Assembly: GCA_002480165.1 (NCBI GenBank)
Contig: DLBP01000048.1
Location: forward strand, 1 to 12,960
Direction: 5' to 3'
DNA: 12,960 nucleotides
Source of the DNA: Proteobacteria bacterium UBA7821
Lineage (GTDB): Bacteria > Pseudomonadota > Gammaproteobacteria > Comchoanobacterales > Comchoanobacteraceae
Shown: positions 7,213 to 12,960 of the stretch, one piece after another
Layout: the number at the start of each line of letters is the position of its first letter
Position numbering within the stretch: the first letter of the stretch is position 1
Made by a program: the position numbers and the translations under genes
Notes under the pieces: generated by a model
What the model was told of the DNA's origin: nothing
Database searches by the model: none
The model's input: only the letters and a program-made list of their open reading frames with translations

Positions 7213-7315
7213 CGCCTTTCGCTAGACACCAATCAAAAAACGACTTGTTGTATTGATTTGTACCCATCTCAGTTGGTCTGCGAGCTAACAGCGACTGGCA
7301 AATAGCATGGCGTAT

Positions 7316-7370
7316 GTATCAACCCCCTTTTTTTTACGATATTGATACGATCAACGTCTCAGCATAGACT
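7316..7370 (+). promoter_or_regulatory. Promoter of the orphan gene pair with an inverted repeat on the -35 box
   Basis: TTGATA (7342-7347) and TAGACT (7365-7370), spaced 17 nt, make a plausible sigma-70 promoter starting near 7377, about 20 nt before the ATG. The -35 box is the right arm of an inverted repeat GTATCAA (7316-7322) / TTGATAC (7342-7348), separated by 19 nt that include a C5T9 run. A dimeric regulator could bind the arms. A 5-bp hairpin (TAGCG-CCTTT-CGCTA, 7210-7224) at the preceding stop codon has no T-run, so it is not a clear terminator. Confidence 0.45.
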
Positions 7371-7397
7371 CTCACTATTCACGAAGGAGGATTGTGT

Positions 7398-9827
7398 ATG
7401 TCAATAGAAGACGATGTTAAGTTTTGCTTGAGCCAGTTATCAATGCCCATGGAGATTAGCCAGCTATCACCAGATCAAGGTAGACCGGCCAACGAGCTTT
7501 TAGCCACATCTTATCACCCAGAAATATCAGAAAAAGATGCAATTTTTATTGATAATATTGAACTCTGCCACCCTGATTTGTTAACGAAAATGTATCGCCA
7601 GCTGGCACTCAATTTGTCAGAGCTTTTTCATTCTAATCAACTGGCAAGTGATTATGCACATGGGATGGCTTTACTAAAATTAAGCCTGAATGAAGCCGGC
7701 ATTAGAGAAAGACTTAACCGCACTGTCATTCAGTTTTTAGGCTATTATAATCATTTTGGCTGGCGAGAAAATCTGTCTGACAAATCTGTGATTACCAACG
7801 AGATAATCCAGCTTCACCTGCTCCTCAATAATCGATTTTACACACCGAACATTGATAAGATCAACCAGTTGACCTGGTACAGTCATAAGATTACATATCA
7901 TCCCGCCACACGAAGTCATATCTGTTTGCCAGCAATAGATCGCTTCACCTTAACGATTTATAAGCCAACATTCACACTGTTTTTCTATACAATGAATCAA
8001 CTGTTTGAAATGTTTAGCCAAGTTGACAAATTCATTCACTTACATATCAACGATCTAAAATTATGCGATGAAAACACATCACACTATGACTACATGGTGT
8101 GTTACCAAGCTCAAAAGCATCTATTAGATGAAAAAATAGCTGAACTGGTGTCATTAAAAAAATGGGCCATTCCGTTTGTTTGCTCGAGACAAACTGCTTC
8201 GATCAATGTGTTGATCGATTTTTTTGAATCCAAACTAGAAAAGTTGATGGTTGATCTGATTAACAACCAGCATCAATTTCTACAATCATTGATTAACTCA
8301 AAGACATTAGTTTTAATGGATATTAAATGCTTATTAATCATTGAGCAGACTGATGTTAAGGGTTTTGATCACAATAAACTCAGTCACATCCTATTAGAAA
8401 AACTTCAATGGGAGTTGTTAAACTTTTACTTAAACCCAGCGTTTGCTAGTCGAGATTCGACGAGAGAGATGATTCAATATCTGATTGATCCAGCATCGCC
8501 TGTGGTGCTGTCAAGAGAACCATACAAGCGACTTATCCAATGGGCAAAACGTGCCAGCCAGGCTTATGATCATTTAAATTGGTTGGATGATCTTGATGAC
8601 ATGTTAGAACAGGCATGGGATATTATGCCAACAGCTATGGCTAACTATTCTCATGATCAGCTAGAAAGAGGGAGCGATTGTAGCAAAGATTTTTTTCGAA
8701 TGAAATCGCATGACGAATTTGCTATTTTGCAAAATAATATCGATGCCAATCAATTTGACTTATCTTACATAACCAATCATCACATGATGGATAAACTACT
8801 GCGTTATACAAAATTATCAACAACCTATTATCATCGCTATTTAGCCTGGCTGAATACAAGTCAAGTCATTGAAGCCTGTTATCATAATGGCCTGTCACCA
8901 AATACCCTATCGAAGTGGTTTTTATCAGACCAAGATTATAACGACTGGTCGGTCAATTGGGTTAAAGATACATTAGCAGCTGGTCGCGATGATATCTGTG
9001 TTGAATCTATTGCTGCAATGCAAGATAACCCATTGAAGACTCAATTGTCCTATCAGATTTGCTGCCATATGATAGAGGGCATTTACGCTAACAGTTCAGA
9101 TGTGGTTAATACCACCTGGATCACATTACTGGCTAACTTGTTGAACAGCAATCAGATGAGTCAAGATTTGTTAGACAGGCTACCCTCTGATGAGAGCAAT
9201 CAGGTTATGTCAGATAATGCCATTGTTCAGATGTCAGAACTAATTAAGATATTTGATAATCATTCGATCAAATCTGATCAATTAGAATTGCTAAGAGAAC
9301 GGATTCGGTATCAACAACAGATACAGCATTTAAGCCAACGCATCACTTCATTCATTCATTCAATGCCAGAAGCTTTTCAAACACTCGACTTAACAGGTGT
9401 TGTCGATCAATACAACTTATTAGAAAATCAACTGGCTGGAAGCGCTGATTGTATTCAAGAACAACTGTCTCAACAATTTCATGAGATGTTGGCAACCGCT
9501 ATCAAGCAGTGGGTTGAGGCACATCAATTCAATTCGGATTTTTGTTATGGTATTGAAAAAATTAGCCGAATAATGATCCCATGGCTAGACAGTAAATTTG
9601 GCCCTGACTACGAGACGACACGACACATTAAAATATTGCAGTGTAACAAGACGACGTGGCTGGTTGAGGCCTGTCGATTGAGTCAATGTCACCATGTTAA
9701 AGACATGTATAGTCAACTAATTGAACAGTATCACAAGAGTTCTTTCAAGTCATGTATGCGATCGGCTAACTTATTCATGCAGTCAAACACGATAAACACA
9801 GTACCAAACATGGAGATAAACCTATGA
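7398..9827 (+). CDS. Large hypothetical soluble protein, probably all-helical
   Basis: 809-residue protein that I do not recognise. It has no signal peptide, no hydrophobic stretch long enough for a membrane helix, and no visible Walker, nuclease, kinase or zinc-binding motif. It is rich in Leu, Ile, Gln, Asn, His and Asp, and most of it reads as amphipathic helices. A heptad-like segment starts near residue 620 (SDQLELLRERIRYQQQIQ and onward), so a coiled coil is likely near the C-terminus. The start is taken as ATG 7398, with GGAGG (7386-7390) 7 nt upstream; a TTG two codons earlier is only 1 nt from that site and is unlikely. The gene ends in an ATGA overlap with the next gene, so the two products are probably made together and may form a complex. 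The length and open frame argue for a functional gene. A structural or scaffold role, or a secreted effector, are possibilities I cannot test here. Confidence 0.75.
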   Translation: MSIEDDVKFCLSQLSMPMEISQLSPDQGRPANELLATSYHPEISEKDAIFIDNIELCHPDLLTKMYRQLALNLSELFHSNQLASDYAHGMALLKLSLNEAGIRERLNRTVIQFLGYYNHFGWRENLSDKSVITNEIIQLHLLLNNRFYTPNIDKINQLTWYSHKITYHPATRSHICLPAIDRFTLTIYKPTFTLFFYTMNQLFEMFSQVDKFIHLHINDLKLCDENTSHYDYMVCYQAQKHLLDEKIAELVSLKKWAIPFVCSRQTASINVLIDFFESKLEKLMVDLINNQHQFLQSLINSKTLVLMDIKCLLIIEQTDVKGFDHNKLSHILLEKLQWELLNFYLNPAFASRDSTREMIQYLIDPASPVVLSREPYKRLIQWAKRASQAYDHLNWLDDLDDMLEQAWDIMPTAMANYSHDQLERGSDCSKDFFRMKSHDEFAILQNNIDANQFDLSYITNHHMMDKLLRYTKLSTTYYHRYLAWLNTSQVIEACYHNGLSPNTLSKWFLSDQDYNDWSVNWVKDTLAAGRDDICVESIAAMQDNPLKTQLSYQICCHMIEGIYANSSDVVNTTWITLLANLLNSNQMSQDLLDRLPSDESNQVMSDNAIVQMSELIKIFDNHSIKSDQLELLRERIRYQQQIQHLSQRITSFIHSMPEAFQTLDLTGVVDQYNLLENQLAGSADCIQEQLSQQFHEMLATAIKQWVEAHQFNSDFCYGIEKISRIMIPWLDSKFGPDYETTRHIKILQCNKTTWLVEACRLSQCHHVKDMYSQLIEQYHKSSFKSCMRSANLFMQSNTINTVPNMEINL

Positions 9828-10414
9828 CAGTCAAGTACACAATAAGGCCTGCTGCATTTGTCGGGATGGTTGATCAAGACTACAGACAATCTATATATGA
9901 TATGCTCAGTTATTATGTGGCAGAAGTTCACCATCAGGAAAAAGAAGTTGCTCAGTTTCGTAGACAAGAAATTATGGACATCATTCGCTGTCTTGATTTG
10001 GCGCCAAATCGTTCTGCAATTGAGTCATCATTGCGTATCATTATCGACAAAATGTCTGTAGCTAAGCCATGGTTTATTCTAAGATATTTTAAACGAAACA
10101 GTCGACTGAAGTCATTGCTTATCACGTTGCTTGACAATCATCATTTGTCAAGCATGCTGAACCAGAAAGATGAAGAAATAGCCGAGTTGCGCCAGCAGCT
10201 AGTCACACAGCAACAGGCCATGATCGAAGCGCATAGAAATGACATACGACACATGCAAGAAAATTGTGACACGGCCACCCAAAGACTCAGAACTGAAATT
10301 GAGATACTCATTGGAGAAACTCAGTCGCTTCGATCTGAAAATCAAGAAATTAAACGATATCTTAGTGAGCATGTTCGATCGTTGCAGCCAGATAAAATAG
10401 CGCATAAGCCCTAA
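9824..10414 (+). CDS. Hypothetical protein with C-terminal coiled coil
   Basis: 196-residue soluble protein of unknown function. Residues 1-110 are probably helical (for example IYDMLSYYVAEVHHQEKEV, 24-42) and include a basic patch, RYFKRNSRLK (87-96). Residues 112-183 form an unmistakable coiled-coil region, with repeated Glu/Gln/Arg/Leu heptads such as KDEEIAELRQQLVTQQQ and TEIEILIGETQSLRSENQEI. The ATG overlaps the stop of the 809-residue gene as ATGA, with GGAG (9812-9815) 8 nt upstream. The strict coupling suggests a fixed ratio of the two products and a direct interaction, perhaps through coiled coils present in both. No catalytic motif is visible. The next gene starts 98 nt later with its own promoter, so this is the end of the unit. 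Confidence 0.7.
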   Translation: MTVKYTIRPAAFVGMVDQDYRQSIYDMLSYYVAEVHHQEKEVAQFRRQEIMDIIRCLDLAPNRSAIESSLRIIIDKMSVAKPWFILRYFKRNSRLKSLLITLLDNHHLSSMLNQKDEEIAELRQQLVTQQQAMIEAHRNDIRHMQENCDTATQRLRTEIEILIGETQSLRSENQEIKRYLSEHVRSLQPDKIAHKP

Positions 10415-10436
10415 CAATCGATTTTTAAGCTAATCA

Positions 10437-10465
10437 TTGGCAATTAGACAACATGATGGTACAAT
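10437..10465 (+). promoter_or_regulatory. Near-consensus sigma-70 promoter for the small barrel gene
   Basis: TTGGCA (10437-10442) and TACAAT (10460-10465) are separated by 17 nt, each matching the consensus at 5 of 6 positions. The predicted start near 10472 gives a leader of about 40 nt ending in the strong ribosome site GGAGGTGA (10500-10507). This makes the 86-codon gene a separate transcription unit from the orphan pair upstream. Confidence 0.65.
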
Positions 10466-10512
10466 AGTGTTTTCTTTTAACAATCCTATAACCAAAATTG
10501 GAGGTGAGAGCA

Positions 10513-10773
10513 ATGGCGTCATTGTTGGTTAAAATATTCCTTTCGAAAGATTTTGAATTGTGGAAAAAAAGTTCGTCAGATTTAGAAACAGTCTTTAATG
10601 ACCACAGTTTGGATATTGTGATGAATAAAAAAGTCATGGGCCAGAATTCTGTGTTGTTGGTTATTGAGGGAAGCCCTGATGATTTGGCATTGGTATTTAG
10701 AAGCGAGGCGCTTCAGAAAACCCTACAAATGGCGGGTCAAGGCTACATTGAAAATATGACGATTACTGAATAA
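10513..10773 (+). CDS. Small ABM/cyclase-like dimeric alpha-beta barrel protein
   Basis: 86-residue protein from ATG 10513, chosen because GGAGGTGA (10500-10507) lies 5 nt upstream; a TTG at 10498 overlaps that site and is rejected. The pattern is that of the small antibiotic-biosynthesis-monooxygenase/cyclase-like dimeric ferredoxin fold: strand LLVKIFL (4-10), the F-x2-W element FELWKK (14-19), strand IVMNKKV (35-41), strand NSVLLVIEG (45-53), a helix PDDLALVFRSEALQKTLQMAG (55-75), and a last strand YIENMTITE. Proteins of this kind form dimers; some are heme or quinone monooxygenases, many have no known activity. No catalytic residue can be identified. It has its own promoter, and no gene follows on the same strand for more than 1 kb, so context gives no functional hint. 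Confidence 0.6.
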   Translation: MASLLVKIFLSKDFELWKKSSSDLETVFNDHSLDIVMNKKVMGQNSVLLVIEGSPDDLALVFRSEALQKTLQMAGQGYIENMTITE

Positions 10774-11194
10774 CAGCCAGAATGAGATTTGAAACTAACA
10801 CTTTTATTGTGCTGATTGGTCTCTAGACAGCAGTCGACTGGTTGTGACAGCCGGTTATCAGCAGCCTAGCATGGTTCAACAAACGATAATGTCTTTGTAT
10901 TCGTACCTGATCTGTTGTCTGGGAGTCAGTACTGTTAGAGGGAAGTTTATGATAACGTGCTTTCACTTAAAACGGATAGATGTCTGGCTGGAAGACCAGA
11001 GTTAGATGGCCATCGCTCTCAATAGCTATTGTAACTCGGCTGTTGTTTAAACCAGAATGGCTATCAAGGCACTGTACTTGCCAGTATTTGGGGCTAAACA
11101 AGTTCAATTCGCATCTTCTGTTGCGCAAGCTTATCTTTAACAAGAGGGTACTGTCTTTATTTTCACCCTTTGATCGGATTAATTACTATCTATG
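10774..11194. other. Gap of about 420 bp without a convincing gene
   Basis: No tRNA, rRNA, known RNA motif or terminator is visible. The stretch contains a perfect 10-nt palindrome CAGTCGACTG (10831-10840), a short inverted repeat GTCT-CT-AGAC (10819-10828), a 44-codon plus-strand frame from ATG 10871 without a ribosome site, and a protein-like minus-strand frame listed separately. It could hold a decayed gene or an unrecognised small RNA. Confidence 0.5.
10967..11182 (-). other. Protein-like small open frame, possible gene remnant
   Basis: A minus-strand frame open for 71 codons and ending in TAA at 10969-10967, directly downstream of and co-oriented with the PNPOx-family gene (12 nt after its stop). 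The C-terminal 40 residues read like a real protein, with alternating strand-like segments such as SRVTIAIESDGHLTLVFQP. There is no in-frame ATG or GTG; TTG codons at 11143 and 11128 lack a ribosome site. A GTG with AAAGG before it (near 11168) is in another frame and stops after 9 codons, so a frameshifted or truncated gene is possible. It may also be chance. Coding status is unproven. Confidence 0.2.
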
Positions 11195-11791
11195 CTAAGG
11201 CGCAATCCATTTCCCCTCGACCTGTTTGTCTATGTTCCAAGTGAATAAAGCACGTTGATGACCGTTTGAATTGAGCTGTAAGTAATCGATTGTCTTAATA
11301 TGACAAGTGATTATGGCAAAATGTTGGTAGCCGTGTTCTCCCATTTGATCAGTCGGGCTGCTGCTTTCACTCTGACTGGGTAAGTGTGTCATCGGTTCAG
11401 ACAGTGTGTGCCCAGGTGGATATTGGCTTAAGTAGCAGCGTTTACTCTGACGAGACATCTGTTGCCAACGGTTTTGGGTTATGGCATTTTGGTGTTCAAT
11501 CGATGCGGCAACCGATAATCTTAGCTGAATTTTTTCATGCGTATCGTAAAAGAGCAACGCCGCTAAGTTAGAGGATTGAATTTCTGAGCATTTTGGGCTT
11601 CTGATATCAGTATGAAATTGGATTTGGTTAGTATCGAAATCAATGTGCCTGATCACGACGGTTCGAAGTTTGGGTGTGCTAGCGGTACAATTAGCAAATA
11701 CTGCTGTGTGATAATTATGATGCCGATCACGGTAGTGGTCGGTCATATCTCGCTGGATCGTATTAAGGGTTTGTAGTAGCAGTGTGTCCAT
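11195..11791 (-). CDS. Pyridoxamine 5'-phosphate oxidase-family FMN-binding protein
   Basis: 198-residue protein of the split-barrel flavin-binding fold. The segment LRTVVIRHIDFD (42-53) followed by FHTDIRSPKCSEI (59-71) and AALLFYDTHEKIQLRLS (77-93) matches the pattern R-T-V-V-x-R, Y/F-T-D-x-R-S-x-K and Q-x-R-x-x-G seen in this superfamily; these residues contact the FMN phosphate. The length and the simple C-terminus (TWNIDKQVEGKWIAP) fit the Alr4036-like or general PNPOx-family group rather than true PdxH, whose C-terminal substrate motif I do not find. A role in vitamin B6 synthesis should therefore not be assumed; an FMN-dependent reductase or heme/flavin-binding protein is equally possible. 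It is divergent from the CPBP gene and expressed from a promoter that appears to give a leaderless mRNA. No ribosome site precedes the ATG. Confidence 0.75.
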   Translation of the reverse strand: MDTLLLQTLNTIQRDMTDHYRDRHHNYHTAVFANCTASTPKLRTVVIRHIDFDTNQIQFHTDIRSPKCSEIQSSNLAALLFYDTHEKIQLRLSVAASIEHQNAITQNRWQQMSRQSKRCYLSQYPPGHTLSEPMTHLPSQSESSSPTDQMGEHGYQHFAIITCHIKTIDYLQLNSNGHQRALFTWNIDKQVEGKWIAP

Positions 11792-11797
11792 GTATGT

Positions 11798-11826
11798 ATT
11801 TTAAATTGCCAAGTTGTGATTGTCAA
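11798..11826 (-). promoter_or_regulatory. Near-consensus promoter of the PNPOx-family gene, leaderless geometry
   Basis: On the minus strand TTGACA (11826-11821), a 17-nt spacer and TAAAAT (11803-11798) give 6 of 6 and 5 of 6 matches. The -10 box ends 6 nt before the ATG at 11791, so RNA would begin at or within a base or two of the start codon. The bases before the ATG (ACATAC) contain no Shine-Dalgarno sequence. Confidence 0.7.
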
Positions 11827-11863
11827 AAAATATGGGTGACAAAACTTAAGATACTGTAACTAT

Positions 11864-11896
11864 TGGTCTTGACAGACCAGGTTAATATGTTTTAAT
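11864..11896 (+). promoter_or_regulatory. Promoter and candidate operator of the CPBP-protease gene
   Basis: TTGACA (11869-11874) and TTTAAT (11891-11896) with 16-nt spacing form a good promoter; the start would be near 11903, leaving about 50 nt of leader. A perfect inverted repeat TGGTCT-TGAC-AGACCA (11864-11879) covers the whole -35 box, an arrangement typical of a repressor operator. The gene then uses GAGGAG (11943-11948), 4 nt before the ATG. Confidence 0.5.
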
Positions 11897-11952
11897 AGCC
11901 GCAGTGTGAAATTGCCAGATTAAATCAGATGGATGATTACTAGAGGAGCCCC

Positions 11953-12960
11953 ATGTTAGCAAATACAGTCGATGCAGATCCAAACCAAAACAATCGCTTG
12001 GGACAAAATAAATCCCTGAGTATTTTCTCTCAGCAGATAGCTAGTCTGAGTGAACGATTAGGAGGAGAAAATACCGAGGAGATTGAGCATTATGAAACTG
12101 AGTTTCAAGCACTGGTTGACCATTTCCATCAGATTCAGCTAGGTGGCGCTAAACCCTTATATTTGTCAATACCTATGAATATGATTTGGCACATTGCTAA
12201 CGATGTTGATCGATGTTACGCTTTGTTGACTAGAAGATCATCCGATCAAAATAGCCAGGGCTACTTTTTAAGTCAGTGGGTGAAGTTGATAGGTGCCGAA
12301 TCCGAGCTAAGCAATATGATTCTAATGAGACAATTGCTCAACTCAATTAGCGATCGTCTATCAGCTATGAAACAAGGCGCTTCGCAAGCTCAACCGTCAA
12401 CTAAAAAACCAGAAGATAAGCGGCTAGGCGTATTGAAAAGTTATGCAGCATATCTCATGACGAATATCATGATGTGGTTCATCTTGTTTCGATATCTAAA
12501 AAATAGCAGCGATGTTTATCGATTCATTAACCGCTGGTTGCCTGACGCAGTGATTCGAATTCGCTATGCCAAGAGTTTTGTATGGTGGGGTTTATTCTCA
12601 AGCCTAGCTGCAGCTGGAGCCTTGATTATGCAATCTGATAGCACATTACTCTCACCCACCAGATTTAACTGGAAGCTGTTTCTTGGTACCTTTGCCGTAA
12701 TTTTTCTGCCAGCTCTGATAGAAAACTTTGTGATATACAGTCTGCTTTTTCCAACGATGCCTTATAGTTTGTATGCATCAAGGCTAATCGTTCAGTTCTG
12801 CGTAACGGCTCTTCAAACGTTGACAGAAGAGCTCTTAACACGAAGGTTTTTGCTGGATGATTCCATTGACCCGTATACAAAATCACTCATTACATTCGCA
12901 AGCTCTATCCTTTTTGCTGTTGCCCATTACAAAGCGACTGGTATCAGTTGGTGTGTGACC
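11953..12960 (+). CDS. CPBP-family (CAAX/Abi-type) intramembrane protease-like protein, 3' truncated by window end
   Basis: The frame is open from ATG 11953 to the window end (336 codons, no stop), preceded by GAGGAG. Residues 1-160 are hydrophilic and probably helical, with no signal peptide. Membrane segments lie near 163-181, 208-226, 242-266 and 311-326, with a weaker one at 276-290. Two CPBP motifs are present: TEELLTRRFLL gives EExxxR (Glu292, Glu293, Arg297), and SSILFAVAHY gives FxxxH (Phe321, His325). Family members are membrane metal-independent proteases or related proteins acting in prenyl-protein processing, bacteriocin immunity or other roles. The usual Gly after the Arg (RG) is Arg here, and the long N-terminal cytoplasmic region is unusual. 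The last conserved motifs would fall beyond the window. Its promoter overlaps an inverted repeat, and it is divergent from the PNPOx-family gene. Confidence 0.7.
   Translation, partial: MLANTVDADPNQNNRLGQNKSLSIFSQQIASLSERLGGENTEEIEHYETEFQALVDHFHQIQLGGAKPLYLSIPMNMIWHIANDVDRCYALLTRRSSDQNSQGYFLSQWVKLIGAESELSNMILMRQLLNSISDRLSAMKQGASQAQPSTKKPEDKRLGVLKSYAAYLMTNIMMWFILFRYLKNSSDVYRFINRWLPDAVIRIRYAKSFVWWGLFSSLAAAGALIMQSDSTLLSPTRFNWKLFLGTFAVIFLPALIENFVIYSLLFPTMPYSLYASRLIVQFCVTALQTLTEELLTRRFLLDDSIDPYTKSLITFASSILFAVAHYKATGISWCVT

Noticed and set aside
7398..9827. Assignment of the 809-residue protein to DUF1631 or a similar large gammaproteobacterial family
   Set aside because: The length is similar, but I could not find the family's conserved N-terminal or C-terminal segments, so no name is given.
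10831..10840. Palindrome CAGTCGACTG as a recombination or attachment site
   Set aside because: A 10-nt palindrome is expected by chance fairly often and there is no integrase, repeat or gene disruption nearby.
10871..11005. 44-codon plus-strand frame starting ATG 10871
   Set aside because: No Shine-Dalgarno sequence, no promoter in place, no recognisable features; probably chance.
10980..11198. Plus-strand frame of 72 codons in the gap
   Set aside because: No ribosome site, translation rich in unlikely Arg/Trp/Cys runs, and the opposite strand over the same bases gives a more protein-like sequence.
11195..11791. Naming the PNPOx-family gene pdxH
   Set aside because: The FMN-contact motifs are present but the C-terminal substrate-binding region typical of true pyridoxine phosphate oxidase is not recognisable.
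12665..12886. Minus-strand frame of 73 codons
   Set aside because: Antisense to the CPBP-like gene, whose plus-strand frame holds the EExxxR and FxxxH motifs and a good ribosome site.

Overview
The window looks like chromosomal DNA from a moderately A+T-rich gammaproteobacterium. That view rests on protein signatures: a UbiG-type ubiquinone O-methyltransferase, a SohB-type S49 protease with its Ser/Lys dyad, and a FabI enoyl-ACP reductase. I cannot name a genus. I see no insertion sequence, phage gene, CRISPR array, tRNA or rRNA gene, and no convincing intrinsic terminator.

Layout. Positions 34-3344 (minus strand) form a tightly packed unit transcribed as fabI, sohB, a divergent SAM-methyltransferase-like gene, then ubiG. 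It uses 4-nt stop/start overlaps and two TTG starts. From the fabI upstream region a perfect TTGACA-17-TATAAT promoter drives a 12-helix MFS transporter (3502-4743) in the other direction. Next is a three-gene overlapping operon (4847-7212): a large membrane protein made of two DUF1538 repeats and two divergent PII-like proteins. This is the most coherent candidate for a little-described system, a transporter of unknown substrate with dedicated PII-type regulators. It is followed by a pair of unrecognised genes joined by an ATGA overlap (7398-10414): an 809-residue soluble, probably helical protein and a 196-residue protein with a C-terminal coiled coil. A small ABM/cyclase-like dimeric alpha/beta-barrel gene (10513-10773) follows with its own good promoter.

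A gap of about 420 bp (10774-11194) holds no convincing gene, apart from a protein-like minus-strand reading frame without a good start. Then a minus-strand FMN-binding pyridoxamine-phosphate-oxidase-family gene (11195-11791) faces away from a truncated plus-strand gene (11953 to the window end). The truncated gene has no stop inside the window. It encodes a membrane protein with both CPBP/CAAX protease motifs (EExxxR and FxxxH) behind an unusual soluble N-terminal region of about 160 residues.

Regulation visible in the sequence: several near-consensus sigma-70 promoters; two genes (4847 and 11791) whose -10 box ends exactly 6 nt before the ATG and which lack a Shine-Dalgarno sequence, suggesting leaderless mRNAs; and inverted repeats lying on the -35 boxes of the CPBP gene and the orphan gene pair, suggesting operator sites.
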